Below are positions 1 through 8,554 of a DNA stretch of 64,000 bases, in pieces. This stretch comes from Corynebacterium ammoniagenes DSM 20306 (GTDB taxonomy: Bacteria; Actinomycetota; Actinomycetes; Mycobacteriales; Mycobacteriaceae). Within the stretch, counting starts at the first letter, position 1. Each line of letters begins with the position of its first letter. The stretch spans positions 2,418,001 through 2,482,000 of the forward strand of contig NZ_CP009244.1 in NCBI RefSeq assembly GCF_001941425.1, written 5' to 3'. Below the pieces are notes generated by a model. The model saw nothing but the letters and a program-made list of their open reading frames with translations. It did not search any database and was not told the origin of the DNA. The position numbers and the translations under genes were made by a program.

Positions 1-670
1 CGAGCTCGGCCTTGAGGGCATCGTCAAGCTCTTGCTCTTCTAACTGCGGGAAGTATGTCCGGCCCAGAAACTGCGTGTCATTGGCGATATCGCGCAGGAA
101 GTTAATTTTTTGAAAAGCAGCTCCCAGCGTGCGCGCGCCGTGTTCCATGACGCCCCGGGCATCTGGCGTGGGATTCTGGCCAACCAAAAACGCCTGCAGG
201 CACAACAGCCCGATGACTTCCGCGGAGCCGTAAATATAGTCATCGAATTCTTGTTGTTTATTGCCGCTTTGTGGGCTTAAGTCGCGGCGCATGGACGCAA
301 AGAAAGCCGAGAGATACTCATCTTTGAATTCGCACCGGCGAGCAGAAATGGCATACGCATGCAGCACAGGATCGCTATGTAAGCGCTGGTGTGGGGCGGC
401 GAGTACTTGGCGCTCGTAGTCATCGAGAAGCTGCTGGCACTGACTCGTATCAAGACCTGCCCCGTACCCGGCGCCGTCGACAATCTCATCAGCGATACGC
501 ACCACGGCATACAGGTTGCGGATGTCAGTCTTGACGTGGCCGCGCAAGAGGTTGGAGGCCAGAGAAAAGCTATTGGAGTAGCGGCGAATAATCTGGTGCG
601 CCGCATGCTGTGCCGTGCGGTCATAGTGGTGCAGCAACTTAGCCGGTTGCTGCTCCCACGCGCCTGACAT
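1..670 (-). CDS. crtB: Phytoene/squalene synthase family protein (partial, 3' end outside window)
   Basis: Probable phytoene synthase, which condenses two geranylgeranyl diphosphates in the first committed step of carotenoid synthesis. The visible 223 residues hold the family signatures: RYSNSFSLASNLLRG, a first aspartate-rich motif in RIADEIVDG, the mid-domain FDDYIYGSAEVIG, and the second aspartate motif region KINFLRDIANDTQFLGRTYF. The C-terminus runs off the left edge. The start is the ATG at 670, 10 nt after a GGAGG; an in-frame ATG at 679 sits directly on that Shine-Dalgarno and is less likely. No other carotenoid gene is visible, so whether it belongs to a crt operon cannot be judged. 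A squalene-synthase-like or second crtB paralogue is possible. Confidence 0.88.
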   Translation of the reverse strand, partial: MSGAWEQQPAKLLHHYDRTAQHAAHQIIRRYSNSFSLASNLLRGHVKTDIRNLYAVVRIADEIVDGAGYGAGLDTSQCQQLLDDYERQVLAAPHQRLHSDPVLHAYAISARRCEFKDEYLSAFFASMRRDLSPQSGNKQQEFDDYIYGSAEVIGLLCLQAFLVGQNPTPDARGVMEHGARTLGAAFQKINFLRDIANDTQFLGRTYFPQLEEQELDDALKAEL

Positions 671-687
671 TGTCGACATACCTCCAC

Positions 688-1057
688 ACGATGCGCTGGA
701 CGATGCCGCGCACCTTGAAAACCTTGACTTCATTTCCGCTAATTTCTGCACAATTAGCACCCACTGACTATAAGCCGGAGGGTGGAAAACTCGGACATCG
801 GGGATAAATTACTCCGTTCGCACAGCGGTATTTCGGCTTCGAAAATGATCCGAAAATAAACCCCTTTATTCACATGAACATCATGCAAATACACAGTTCA
901 CAGTAGTGCACCCCTGGTTTACCCCTGTTGCTCGCCGCCGTTTTTATTGAGTTCTACAGTCATTGAATAGACCTTGATAACGATTAAATAACGCACCTTT
1001 CGCATCCTGTGTTGAACCACGCAGAATGCAAAGGACGGTTTAAGTGGAGCGAAATCG
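688..1057. promoter_or_regulatory. Intergenic region between crtB and the CAP gene
   Basis: About 370 bases without a convincing gene. It must hold the divergent promoters of crtB (minus) and the CAP-protein gene (plus). A GGAGCG Shine-Dalgarno lies 6 nt before the CAP start. The AT-rich stretch around 970-990 contains the direct repeat ATAACG and TTGATA-like elements, but no promoter can be assigned firmly. No riboswitch fold was recognised. Confidence 0.4.
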
Positions 1058-1597
1058 ATGAACGCTATTCAAACTCAGATCGCTGGCATCGTCGCCGTCA
1101 TTACTGCCGCGATGGGTAATTTCACCGGCGGCGTCCAAGACGTCGTCGCATCCATCGGCGATCACATTGCGGGTTCTTCACAGAACATCACCGCCACGGC
1201 TAATGCTGCCACCCCGGCAAGCTCTGGCTCCAACGTCAACACCACTTCGGTGTTCCTGGCGATTAATGAATACCGTGCCCGTCACGGTGTGGCACCAGTT
1301 GCCCCAAACCCACAGCTCAATGGCATTGCGCAGCGCTGGGCGGATCACATGGCCCAAACCGGCGTGCCAGCTCATAACCCGAGCTACTTGCAGCAGTACC
1401 CAGCTGGCTGGAAAGAAGGCGGCGAGAACGTCCACCAGAACTGGCGCGGTGCTTCTACCCAAGAAGTAGTCCAAGCATGGCACAACTCGCCTTCCCACCG
1501 CCAAAACCAAGCGGATCCAGGCTTTAATCAGATTGGCGTGGGCGTTGCCTACGGCGCCGATGGCCGCATGTATGTAGTAACCAACTACATGAGATAA
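1058..1597 (+). CDS. CAP-domain (SCP/PR-1-like) protein, probably exported
   Basis: A 179-residue CAP/SCP-family protein. The CAP domain spans about residues 63-179, with the family motifs GGENVH and WHNSPSHRQN, and a C-terminal G-V-G-V-A-Y strand ending in a tyrosine-rich VVTNYMR. Such proteins are usually exported in actinobacteria; their biochemical role is generally unknown. The N-terminus is hydrophobic (residues 8-20), but there is no Lys or Arg before about residue 70, so it is not a classical Sec signal peptide. The start is fixed by a GGAGCG 6 nt upstream and by the lack of any in-frame start codon upstream before a stop. It is a single-gene unit followed by a strong terminator. Confidence 0.85.
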   Translation: MNAIQTQIAGIVAVITAAMGNFTGGVQDVVASIGDHIAGSSQNITATANAATPASSGSNVNTTSVFLAINEYRARHGVAPVAPNPQLNGIAQRWADHMAQTGVPAHNPSYLQQYPAGWKEGGENVHQNWRGASTQEVVQAWHNSPSHRQNQADPGFNQIGVGVAYGADGRMYVVTNYMR

Positions 1598-1627
1598 ACC
1601 ATGGCCTTCACGGCCTTTCCAGCACTA

Positions 1628-1669
1628 AAAAGCTAGAGCACTCACCTGCTCTAGCTTTTCGCGTTTTTG
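1628..1669 (+). terminator. Rho-independent terminator of the CAP gene
   Basis: Perfect 13-bp stem (arms 1628-1640 and 1647-1659, loop CTCACC) followed by CGCGTTTTTG. The A/T flanks would also let it act from the other side. Confidence 0.85.
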
Positions 1670-1713
1670 CCGCGCGCTTGACGACGTGTTGTCGCAGCCT
1701 CATAGATCACCAA

Positions 1714-1753
1714 AGCCGCGGGCTGCAATCATTATTGATCACTGCCCGCGGCT
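1714..1753 (-). terminator. Hairpin downstream of the FMN reductase gene
   Basis: Arms AGCCGCGGGC (1714-1723) and GCCCGCGGCT (1744-1753) form a 10-bp GC-rich stem, with a further small ATCA/TGAT pairing in the loop. It lies 13 nt past the stop codon of the minus-strand reductase, so it is probably its terminator. Confidence 0.65.
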
Positions 1754-1766
1754 GGAATGAAAAAGC

Positions 1767-2318
1767 TTAAGCGTTAACCTTCTTCAGCATGGCCTCAAGA
1801 TCGGTAAACATGTTTGCTGCTTCCTGAATCTTGCGGTCTTCTGGGGAGAAGTTGCCCTCTGGAAACTCAGTAAACAGGTTGAATTCCAAAGCAGCACGCA
1901 CCTGCAGCATCTGGAAGTTAGCAACAATCAGGCGCCATGCCTCAATTGCGCGAACACCGCTGGACGCACCGTAGCCAACAAATGCTACAGCCTTGCCAAA
2001 CCATTCGGAGCCCAAGGCATCAAAGGCGTTTTTGAAAGCACCTGGGATGGAGTGGTTGTACTCAGGGGTAACAAAAATGAATCCGTCGAAAGAGTCGATC
2101 GCATTAGACCATTCCTGGACCTGATCGTTGTCATACTGCTTGTTCGCAGCACCTGGAACGACAGGGCTTTCCAGCAGTGGAACATTAAATTCCTTCAGGT
2201 CTACAAGCTCGTACTCAACGCCGGTGTCGCGACCCTGAGCCAAGTCAGTAACCCAGCGTGCAACGCCTTCGCCCATACGACCTTCACGGATGGAACCTAA
2301 AACAATGCCGACCTTCAT
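1767..2318 (-). CDS. NADPH-dependent FMN reductase family protein
   Basis: A 183-residue flavodoxin-fold NAD(P)H:FMN oxidoreductase. The phosphate-binding loop GSIREGRMGEGVARW is at residues 7-21, and the FMN-contacting motif TPEYNHSIPGAFKNAFD is near residue 83, as in the NADPH-dependent FMN reductase/YieF group. It would reduce flavin or quinone-like substrates in the cytoplasm; the physiological substrate is unknown. The ATG at 2318 is preceded by GAGAGGA at a normal distance, so an upstream in-frame extension of 13 codons was not used. It lies 63 nt downstream of lysS on the same strand and could be cotranscribed with it. Confidence 0.85.
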   Translation of the reverse strand: MKVGIVLGSIREGRMGEGVARWVTDLAQGRDTGVEYELVDLKEFNVPLLESPVVPGAANKQYDNDQVQEWSNAIDSFDGFIFVTPEYNHSIPGAFKNAFDALGSEWFGKAVAFVGYGASSGVRAIEAWRLIVANFQMLQVRAALEFNLFTEFPEGNFSPEDRKIQEAANMFTDLEAMLKKVNA

Positions 2319-2381
2319 TAGAGAAATCCTCTCGATAGTTGATATGTCACGGACCACCCTAATTGATTAAAGGTTTAAGCG

Positions 2382-3971
2382 CTAGTTCTGTGATTCAGGT
2401 TTCACCAGTGGGAAGAGAACCGTCTCCCGGATGCCCAGACCCGTCAAGGCCATGAGCAGGCGATCGATACCCATTCCGGCGCCACCTGTTGGCGGCATGC
2501 CCTGTTCCATCGCTGAAAGAAATTCCTCATCCAACACCATGGCTTCGTCGTCGCCGTCGGCGGCCAGGCGCGCTTGGTCCTCAAAGCGCTCGCGCTGAAT
2601 GACTGGGTCAACCAACTCGGAGTAGCCGGTGGCTAACTCAAAGCCGCGAACGTACAGGTCCCACTTTTCGGTAACACCCGGCTCAGAGCGGTGATCACGA
2701 GTCAATGGCGAGGTCTCAACTGGGAAGTGCTTGACAAAAATTGGGCCTTCCAGCTGATCTTCACACAGAAGCTCCCAGATTTCTTCCACTAACTTGCCGT
2801 GGCCCCAGCCACCGCCCTTCGGAACTTCGAGGCCAACCACGTCAGCCAATTCCTTAAGCTCTTCCACGGTGGAGTCAATAGTGACTTCTTTTTGCCCAGG
2901 GAATTTCTTTTGCAGCGCCTCATTCAGCGATGGGTACATTTCAATTTCCGGCCAGGTGTCGCCGCCAAGGTCATACTCGGTGCCATCGGCAAGCGTGACA
3001 ACGTGCGAGCCAAAGACCGCCTGTGCGACGGCCTGGATGGATTCTTTAATGGTCTTGGCGATGCCGTTGTAGTCGCTCCAGGCATCATAAATTTCCAGCA
3101 TGGCAAACTCCGGCGAGTGCGACTTATCGATGCCCTCATTGCGGAAGTTGCGGTTAATCTCAAAGACTTTATCGATGCCGCCGACAACTGCCCTCTTAAG
3201 GAAAAGCTCCGGGGCAATACGCAGGAACAGGTCAATATCCAGCGCATTAGAGTGCGTTACAAACGGCCGTGCCGCTGCGCCACCGTGCAGGGTCTGCAGC
3301 ATCGGCGTTTCAATTTCATTGAAGCCTTCATCCTCGAGGTGGTGGCGCAAAGCGCGGATGACCTGAATGCGGGTCATGGCATTCTTGCGGGCTTCTTCAC
3401 GCAGTATCAGATCGTTATAACGCTGACGCACGCGAGTATCTTCTGCCATATCAGCAAAGGCCACCGGCATCGGACGCAAGGACTTCGCTGCCATCTGCCA
3501 TTCGCTGGCCATGACAGAAAGCTCACCGCGGCGAGAAGAAATTACACGACCAGTCACGGAGATGAAATCTCCAAGGTCAACGTCAGCCTTCCATGCTGCT
3601 AGCGCGTCTTCGCCTACCTCAGCGAGTGACAGCATGGCTTGCACCTGGGTGCCATCACCATCTTGCAGCGTGGCAAAGCACAGCTTGCCGGTATTGCGCA
3701 TAAAGATGAGACGTCCGGCAATAGAGACGACATCTTGAGTTTCCTGCCCAATTTCCAAGAAAGTCACGCCATCTTGGGGCTCTGCGGACTCACCTTCAGG
3801 CAGCACTTGGTACTGCTGGCGCAGATCCGCCAAGGAAATGGTGCGCTTTACGGATACTGGATAAGCCTCAACGCCGTTTTCTAACAGGCGGGCTCGCTTG
3901 TCACGGCGGATCCGAAGCTGCTCGGGAACGTCTGGGGTCTGATTGTTTTTCTTCTGCTCGCTCACGCCCAC
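2382..3971 (-). CDS. lysS: Lysyl-tRNA synthetase, class II
   Basis: Charges tRNA-Lys with lysine. The 529 residues contain the N-terminal OB-fold anticodon-binding domain (about 55-180) and the class II core: motif 2 in [20 protein letters not shown] (about residue 270) and motif 3 in [13 protein letters not shown] (about 495). Length is normal for the family. The start is a GTG at 3971; a second in-frame GTG lies two codons on, and neither has a strong Shine-Dalgarno. It is divergent from the phoX gene across 207 bp. Confidence 0.95.
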   Translation of the reverse strand: MGVSEQKKNNQTPDVPEQLRIRRDKRARLLENGVEAYPVSVKRTISLADLRQQYQVLPEGESAEPQDGVTFLEIGQETQDVVSIAGRLIFMRNTGKLCFATLQDGDGTQVQAMLSLAEVGEDALAAWKADVDLGDFISVTGRVISSRRGELSVMASEWQMAAKSLRPMPVAFADMAEDTRVRQRYNDLILREEARKNAMTRIQVIRALRHHLEDEGFNEIETPMLQTLHGGAAARPFVTHSNALDIDLFLRIAPELFLKRAVVGGIDKVFEINRNFRNEGIDKSHSPEFAMLEIYDAWSDYNGIAKTIKESIQAVAQAVFGSHVVTLADGTEYDLGGDTWPEIEMYPSLNEALQKKFPGQKEVTIDSTVEELKELADVVGLEVPKGGGWGHGKLVEEIWELLCEDQLEGPIFVKHFPVETSPLTRDHRSEPGVTEKWDLYVRGFELATGYSELVDPVIQRERFEDQARLAADGDDEAMVLDEEFLSAMEQGMPPTGGAGMGIDRLLMALTGLGIRETVLFPLVKPESQN

Positions 3972-4065
3972 AAGGTTAGTCGATCAACCACACCCACGTT
4001 AAATACAGGCCGAGCAGCAGTTTCTACCCCAACTATGGGCCAATCATGAGCCACTTGATAGTTAA

Positions 4066-4084
4066 TTCACCTAACTTTCATTTT
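4066..4084 (-). promoter_or_regulatory. Possible PhoR-type direct repeat upstream of phoX
   Basis: Read on the minus strand, AAAATGAA-agt-TAGGTGAA: two 8-mers sharing TGAA at 11-bp spacing. This loosely matches the tandem layout described for PhoR sites in C. glutamicum. It is a weak match, reported because the downstream gene is a phosphatase of the kind induced by phosphate starvation. Confidence 0.2.
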
Positions 4085-4178
4085 GTGTTATTCCTTAGGC
4101 AAGGTGAACTACCTAGTTTGAAACAGTCATCCCCAGACATTCTTTTCACTATTAGATTTCAGACTGGAGCACCTTTTC

Positions 4179-6287
4179 GTGGATCTCAAAGGACGCAACC
4201 TTTTAAGTTCGCTGTTTTCATCTTCTCGTTCTTCATTGACCTGCACCTATAAATGCGGCAACGCGTGCTTCGGGGCATGCGATAACACTTCTAATAACCC
4301 GTACTTTGCCGACCAATTCTCCCGACGCACCGCACTGCGTGCTGGTGGTCTCACCGTGGTCACCGTGGGTGGCGGCGCGGCACTAGCTGCCTGTGCTGCT
4401 CCCAATGAGACCGAACCGGTGGCAAATACTTCGGCCAACGCCGCACCAGGCTCGTCCTCTAGCTCGTCTTCCGCGACTGTGGAGCATGTTTCCGATAAGG
4501 GCATGCAATTTACTCCGGTTGAACCTAATACTGAAGACAAAGTTGTCATTCCGGAAGGTTATGAGCAGTCCATTTTGATTGCTTGGGGCGACCCAGTGAT
4601 CGAAGGTGCTCCTGAATTCGATGTCGAAAACCAAACCGCCAAGGACGCCGAGAAGCAATTTGGTTTCAACAATGACTTCGCCGGTTTGCTGGACCACCCA
4701 GGCGATGATTCCCGCATGGTCTACGTGTGCTCACACGAATACACCACCGAGCCACAGATGTTCCCGGACTACGATCCGGACAACCCCACCGAGGAGCAGG
4801 TCAAGATTGGTTGGGCAGGACACGGCCTGACCGTTCTGGAAGTATCCAAGGTTGATGACTCGGGCGATCTTAAGCGCGAATTCGGCCCGCTTAACCGCCG
4901 CATCACCGCCACCACCCCGTTTAAACTGGTGGGCCCCGCAGCAGGTTCTGATTACACCAAGACCGAAGCCGACCCGACCGGCGAAGAAGTATTGGGCACA
5001 CTCAATAACTGTGCAGGCGGCGTGACGCCGTGGGGCACTATCTTGTCTGGTGAAGAAAACTTTGACCAGTACTTCGCCAATGCTTCCTCGAAAGACAAGC
5101 GCACCCAGGAATCCCTCGAGCGCTTTGGCTTCAGCGATGAGCCCTCAGATCGCAAGTGGGAAAATTTCGACGACCGTTTTGATGTCTCGAAGGTCCCCAA
5201 TGAGGTCAACCGCTTCGGCTACATCGTGGAATTCGATCCCTTTGATCCCAAGTCCACTCCCATCAAGCACTCAGCTACCGGACGCTTCAAGCACGAAGCC
5301 GGCAATATCCACATCACGGACGACGACACCGTCGTGTGCTACTCCGGCGATGACTCCCGTTTTGAATACATCTACAAGTTCGTTTCTTCCAAGAAGATGG
5401 TTGAAGGCGACCTTGAGCACAACATGTCCATCCTCGACAACGGCACCCTGTACGTTGCAGTGATGGAGGGCAATTCCCCAGAGGACGAAATTGATGGCTC
5501 CGGCGTGCTACCAGAGGATGGGGCTTTCGATGGCTCCGGTACCTGGAAGCCACTACTGACCTGTGAGGACGGAAAGTACGAATCTCACGTCGATGGTTTC
5601 ACCGCTGAGGAAGTTGCTATCTTCACCCGTGAGGCTGCCGATGAAGTCGGTGCCACCAAGATGGACCGCCCAGAAGACATTGAGGTTCACCCCACCAGCT
5701 CCAAGGTTTATGTCGCTTTGACCAATAACTCCTACCGCGGCGCTACGAGTGAAAACAAGGAAAAGAGCCAAGAAGGCCCGAAGGAATGGGCACCGGTCAA
5801 AGAAAATAAGAACGGCCTCGTCATGGAAATTGAAGATGACCACGCCGGCGAGTCCTTTACCTGGAACCTCTTTTTGGTCTGCGGCGATCCGAAGGAAGCA
5901 TCCACCTACTTCGGCGGCTTCGACAAGGAGAAAGTCTCGCCTATCTCCTGCCCAGATAACTTGGCATTCGACAACCACGGTCTGATGTGGATTTCCACCG
6001 ACGGTAACGCTCTGGATTCCAATGACGGGCTCTACGCTGTCACGACCGATGGTGAAAACCGAGGCGAGCTCAAGTGCTTCCTCACCGTCCCAGCCGGCGC
6101 TGAGACTTGCGGTCCGATTGTCACCGATGAGCGCGTAATGGTCAACGTTCAGCACCCAGGCGAATCCGATGACGCCACCTTTGACAAGCCAACCTCCAAT
6201 TGGCCTGACGGAGGCAATTCCACCCCACGCCCAGCGGTTGTCACCGTATGGCGCACCGACGGCAACATCGGTATTCAGGATGCTTAA
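4179..6287 (+). CDS. phoX: PhoX-family (DUF839) alkaline phosphatase, Tat-exported lipoprotein candidate
   Basis: A 702-residue PhoX-type phosphatase that should release phosphate from organic esters outside the cytoplasmic membrane (the family uses Ca/Fe cofactors). The N-terminus has a cysteine cluster (C26, C30, C34 and C38 region, within TCTYKCGNACFGACDN). A twin-arginine motif SRRTALRAGG follows near residue 48, then a hydrophobic stretch ending in the lipobox LAAC (C72) and a serine-rich linker. The DUF839 body carries typical segments such as NNCAGGVTPWGT, LSGEENFDQYF, and PDNLAFDNHGLMWISTDG near the C-terminus. The start is a GTG 8 nt after GGAGC. Phosphate-starvation control is likely from the family but only weakly visible in the sequence. 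It stands alone, followed by a terminator. Confidence 0.9.
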   Translation: MDLKGRNLLSSLFSSSRSSLTCTYKCGNACFGACDNTSNNPYFADQFSRRTALRAGGLTVVTVGGGAALAACAAPNETEPVANTSANAAPGSSSSSSSATVEHVSDKGMQFTPVEPNTEDKVVIPEGYEQSILIAWGDPVIEGAPEFDVENQTAKDAEKQFGFNNDFAGLLDHPGDDSRMVYVCSHEYTTEPQMFPDYDPDNPTEEQVKIGWAGHGLTVLEVSKVDDSGDLKREFGPLNRRITATTPFKLVGPAAGSDYTKTEADPTGEEVLGTLNNCAGGVTPWGTILSGEENFDQYFANASSKDKRTQESLERFGFSDEPSDRKWENFDDRFDVSKVPNEVNRFGYIVEFDPFDPKSTPIKHSATGRFKHEAGNIHITDDDTVVCYSGDDSRFEYIYKFVSSKKMVEGDLEHNMSILDNGTLYVAVMEGNSPEDEIDGSGVLPEDGAFDGSGTWKPLLTCEDGKYESHVDGFTAEEVAIFTREAADEVGATKMDRPEDIEVHPTSSKVYVALTNNSYRGATSENKEKSQEGPKEWAPVKENKNGLVMEIEDDHAGESFTWNLFLVCGDPKEASTYFGGFDKEKVSPISCPDNLAFDNHGLMWISTDGNALDSNDGLYAVTTDGENRGELKCFLTVPAGAETCGPIVTDERVMVNVQHPGESDDATFDKPTSNWPDGGNSTPRPAVVTVWRTDGNIGIQDA

Positions 6288-6353
6288 ACGCTCGAATCAT
6301 CCCCATTGCTAAGTGCATATTTAGCAAGATTCGCTAGTCATGCACGAAGTACC

Positions 6354-6400
6354 ACTCCCTGGCAGGTTCATAATTTATTGCGTCTGCCAGGGAGTTTTTG
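6354..6400 (+). terminator. Rho-independent terminator after phoX
   Basis: Perfect 12-bp stem, ACTCCCTGGCAG (6354-6365) with CTGCCAGGGAGT (6384-6395), followed by TTTTT. A smaller hairpin TTGCTAA/TTAGCAA lies just upstream at 6306-6327. Confidence 0.85.
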
Positions 6401-6498
6401 GATCCTACGATCAGAAACACTCAACTTATGTTGTGCATAGCAGACGTTACATATTTTCAAAGCCTGTCGCGTCCACTCTCCATGGTATACCCTGTATT

Positions 6499-6535
6499 CA
6501 CAGCTATTTTTGATGTAAGTCACACATTGCTGTGA
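6499..6535. promoter_or_regulatory. Inverted repeats in the cstA upstream region
   Basis: TCACA-CATTGC-TGTGA at 6520-6535 is a perfect 5+5 inverted repeat with a 6-bp spacer. It overlaps a second pairing, CACAGC (6499-6504) with GCTGTG (6529-6534). The arms are in the reverse order to the CRP/GlxR consensus TGTGA-N6-TCACA, so a GlxR site is not claimed. It is a plausible operator about 40 bp before the cstA start. Confidence 0.3.
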
Positions 6536-6571
6536 TCTATCTGATCATATTTTCCGACGCGGAGCACACTT

Positions 6572-8287
6572 ATGAACTCATTACTTTTAGCGATTATCGG
6601 CGTTGCCATGATGGTTGCCGGATATCTGTTGTACTCAAAATTTCTTGGCAAAAAAGTTTTCAAGCTTTCCTCCAACTACAAAACTCCCGCCCACACCATG
6701 GAAGACGGCGTGGACTTTGTCCCCACTAATAAATACGTTCTGTGGGGACACCACTTCACTTCCGTGGCGGGTGCCGCGCCCATTATCGGCCCAGCAGTCG
6801 CGGTGATTTGGGGCTGGTTCCCAGCATTTTTGTGGGTCACGCTCGGCACTGTCTTTGCAGCCGGCATGCACGACATGGGCGTTTTGTGGGCATCGCAGCG
6901 CCACCGTGGCCAATCGATCGGCCTGCTTTCGGGACGCTACATCGGCAAGCGTGGCCGCATGCTCTTTTTGGTGGTCATCTTCCTCTTATTGCTTATGGTC
7001 AACACTGCCTTTGGTGTGGTGATTTCTAACCTGCTGATTTCCACCCCATCTTCTGTGATACCGACGTGGGGCGCTATTGCGGTCGCAGTACTTATCGGTC
7101 AAGCAATCTACCGCTTCAAGTGGAACTTGCCGCTGGTGTCCATCGTGGGTGTTGTTTCCTTGTATTCTTTGATGATTCTCGGCGATCAATACCCGATTTC
7201 TTTGCCGGATACGGTGCTGGGCATCCCGGCTAACGGTATTTGGATCATCATTTTGTTCATCTACGCCTTCTTCGCCTCGCTGCTTCCGGTATGGGTGCTG
7301 TTGCAGCCACGTGATTACATCAACGGCCTACAGCTATTTATCGGACTCGGAATTTTGTACGCGTCCTTCCTCTTTACCCGCCCGGACATTGTGGCTCCGG
7401 CTCTGCGCGATGATGTTCCCGCAGGCACCCCGGGTATGTTCCCCTTGCTCTTTGTCACCATTGCTTGTGGTGCGATTTCTGGTTTCCACGGCATGGTCGC
7501 CTCGGGTACTTCGTCCAAGCAGTTGGATAAGGAAACCGACTCCCGTTTCGTCGGCTACTTCGGCGCGGTCGGCGAAGGCCTGCTGGCATTGGGCACCATT
7601 ATCGCCACTACCGCGGGCTACCGCACTTACCAGGAATGGGAGACGATCTACTCCGAATTCAATGCTGGTGGTGTCGAAGCCTTCGTGGAAGGTGGCGGCA
7701 ACCTGCTCAATGAAGGCCTCGGGATTTCCACATCTCTGTCGGCCACCATCTTGGCAACGATGGCTGTGCTATTTGCTGCAACCACCATGGACTCCGGCGT
7801 GCGTCTACAGCGCATCGTGGTCCAAGAACTGGGTGATACTGCAGGCGTGAAAATCAATACGTTTGTCGCTACCTGTATCGCCGTCCTCGTGGCCTTTGGT
7901 CTGACCTTCTCCCAAGGCACCGATGGCTCGGGCGGTATGACCATTTGGCCGCTCTTTGGTACTACGAACCAGCTCATGGCGGGTCTATCCCTGTCCATCC
8001 TGCTACTGATTTTGATGCACCTGCGCAGGCCTACCTGGCCCATTATCATTCCGCTGGTCTTCCTCACGGTCATGTCACTGTGGGCAGCATTTATCCAGCT
8101 CGGAACGTTCTTCCAAGAAGGCAATTGGCTACTCTTTGGCATGGACGTCATCATCGTCCTCGCCGCCATCTGGATTATCGTCGAAGTCATCTTGGCAATT
8201 GGCCGAATGAAGGAAACCAAACCACTGGTCTGGACGGATGAAGACCAAGACGCACCGCCACTGGAAAAGGTGGATAGTGAGGTCTAG
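6572..8287 (+). CDS. cstA: Carbon starvation protein CstA family transporter
   Basis: A 571-residue integral membrane protein of the CstA family, linked in enterobacteria to pyruvate or peptide uptake. It has many hydrophobic segments throughout, and the family-typical GHHFTSVAGAAPIIGPAVAV near residue 60. Also present are GMHDMGVLWASQRHRGQSIG (about residue 100) and FHGMVASGTSSKQLDKETDS (about 307). It is shorter than E. coli CstA (about 700 residues), mainly at the C-terminus. The ATG has a GGAG 6-7 nt upstream. It starts a three-gene operon: the next gene begins 3 nt after its stop, and that gene overlaps the third. The tight linkage suggests the two small downstream proteins serve the transporter. 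Confidence 0.92.
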   Translation: MNSLLLAIIGVAMMVAGYLLYSKFLGKKVFKLSSNYKTPAHTMEDGVDFVPTNKYVLWGHHFTSVAGAAPIIGPAVAVIWGWFPAFLWVTLGTVFAAGMHDMGVLWASQRHRGQSIGLLSGRYIGKRGRMLFLVVIFLLLLMVNTAFGVVISNLLISTPSSVIPTWGAIAVAVLIGQAIYRFKWNLPLVSIVGVVSLYSLMILGDQYPISLPDTVLGIPANGIWIIILFIYAFFASLLPVWVLLQPRDYINGLQLFIGLGILYASFLFTRPDIVAPALRDDVPAGTPGMFPLLFVTIACGAISGFHGMVASGTSSKQLDKETDSRFVGYFGAVGEGLLALGTIIATTAGYRTYQEWETIYSEFNAGGVEAFVEGGGNLLNEGLGISTSLSATILATMAVLFAATTMDSGVRLQRIVVQELGDTAGVKINTFVATCIAVLVAFGLTFSQGTDGSGGMTIWPLFGTTNQLMAGLSLSILLLILMHLRRPTWPIIIPLVFLTVMSLWAAFIQLGTFFQEGNWLLFGMDVIIVLAAIWIIVEVILAIGRMKETKPLVWTDEDQDAPPLEKVDSEV

Positions 8288-8290
8288 GCA

Positions 8291-8554
8291 ATGTCATTAA
8301 GGGACAAACTCGCACGGTTTAGCACGGAACTGCAAGAATATTACGCCGCGCCGTACCGAGCTGTGTTTGCCAAAGCTCAGCAGCAAGAAGATGACCTTTT
8401 CATGCTGCTGGTGATGTCAGAAGCTTTAGGGATACCGAACCCCGCCAGCTTTTATACCCTGGAGCTTCTGCCCATCGTCTACGAAGATTTCCATGCCTGG
8501 CACCGCCGAATGGGAATGGCTAATTCACCGTTGGAGAACATTCAATGCTGCTAA
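8291..8554 (+). CDS. Small CC-terminated protein between cstA and the ArsA ATPase (cory-CC-star type)
   Basis: An 87-residue protein ending exactly in Cys-Cys-stop. I recall a small corynebacterial family named cory-CC-star for this ending, and this protein fits it. It has no clear transmembrane helix or signal peptide. Residues 1-40 are charged and helical in composition; 40-80 contain a hydrophobic stretch (DDLFMLLVMSEALG) and FYTLELLPIVYEDFHAWHRRMG. E. coli cstA is likewise followed by a short protein (YbdD, DUF466) ending in Cys-Cys, so an analogous accessory role in CstA transport is inferred, not shown. The last two Cys codons overlap the start of the next gene in another frame (10-bp overlap). 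Function unknown. Confidence 0.75.
   Translation: MSLRDKLARFSTELQEYYAAPYRAVFAKAQQQEDDLFMLLVMSEALGIPNPASFYTLELLPIVYEDFHAWHRRMGMANSPLENIQCC

Noticed and set aside
2319..2357. Upstream start of the FMN reductase
   Set aside because: The 13 extra codons run through the Shine-Dalgarno of the ATG at 2318, where the flavodoxin fold begins.
6520..6535. GlxR (CRP-type) site before cstA
   Set aside because: The half-sites are in the order TCACA...TGTGA, the reverse of the TGTGA-N6-TCACA consensus.
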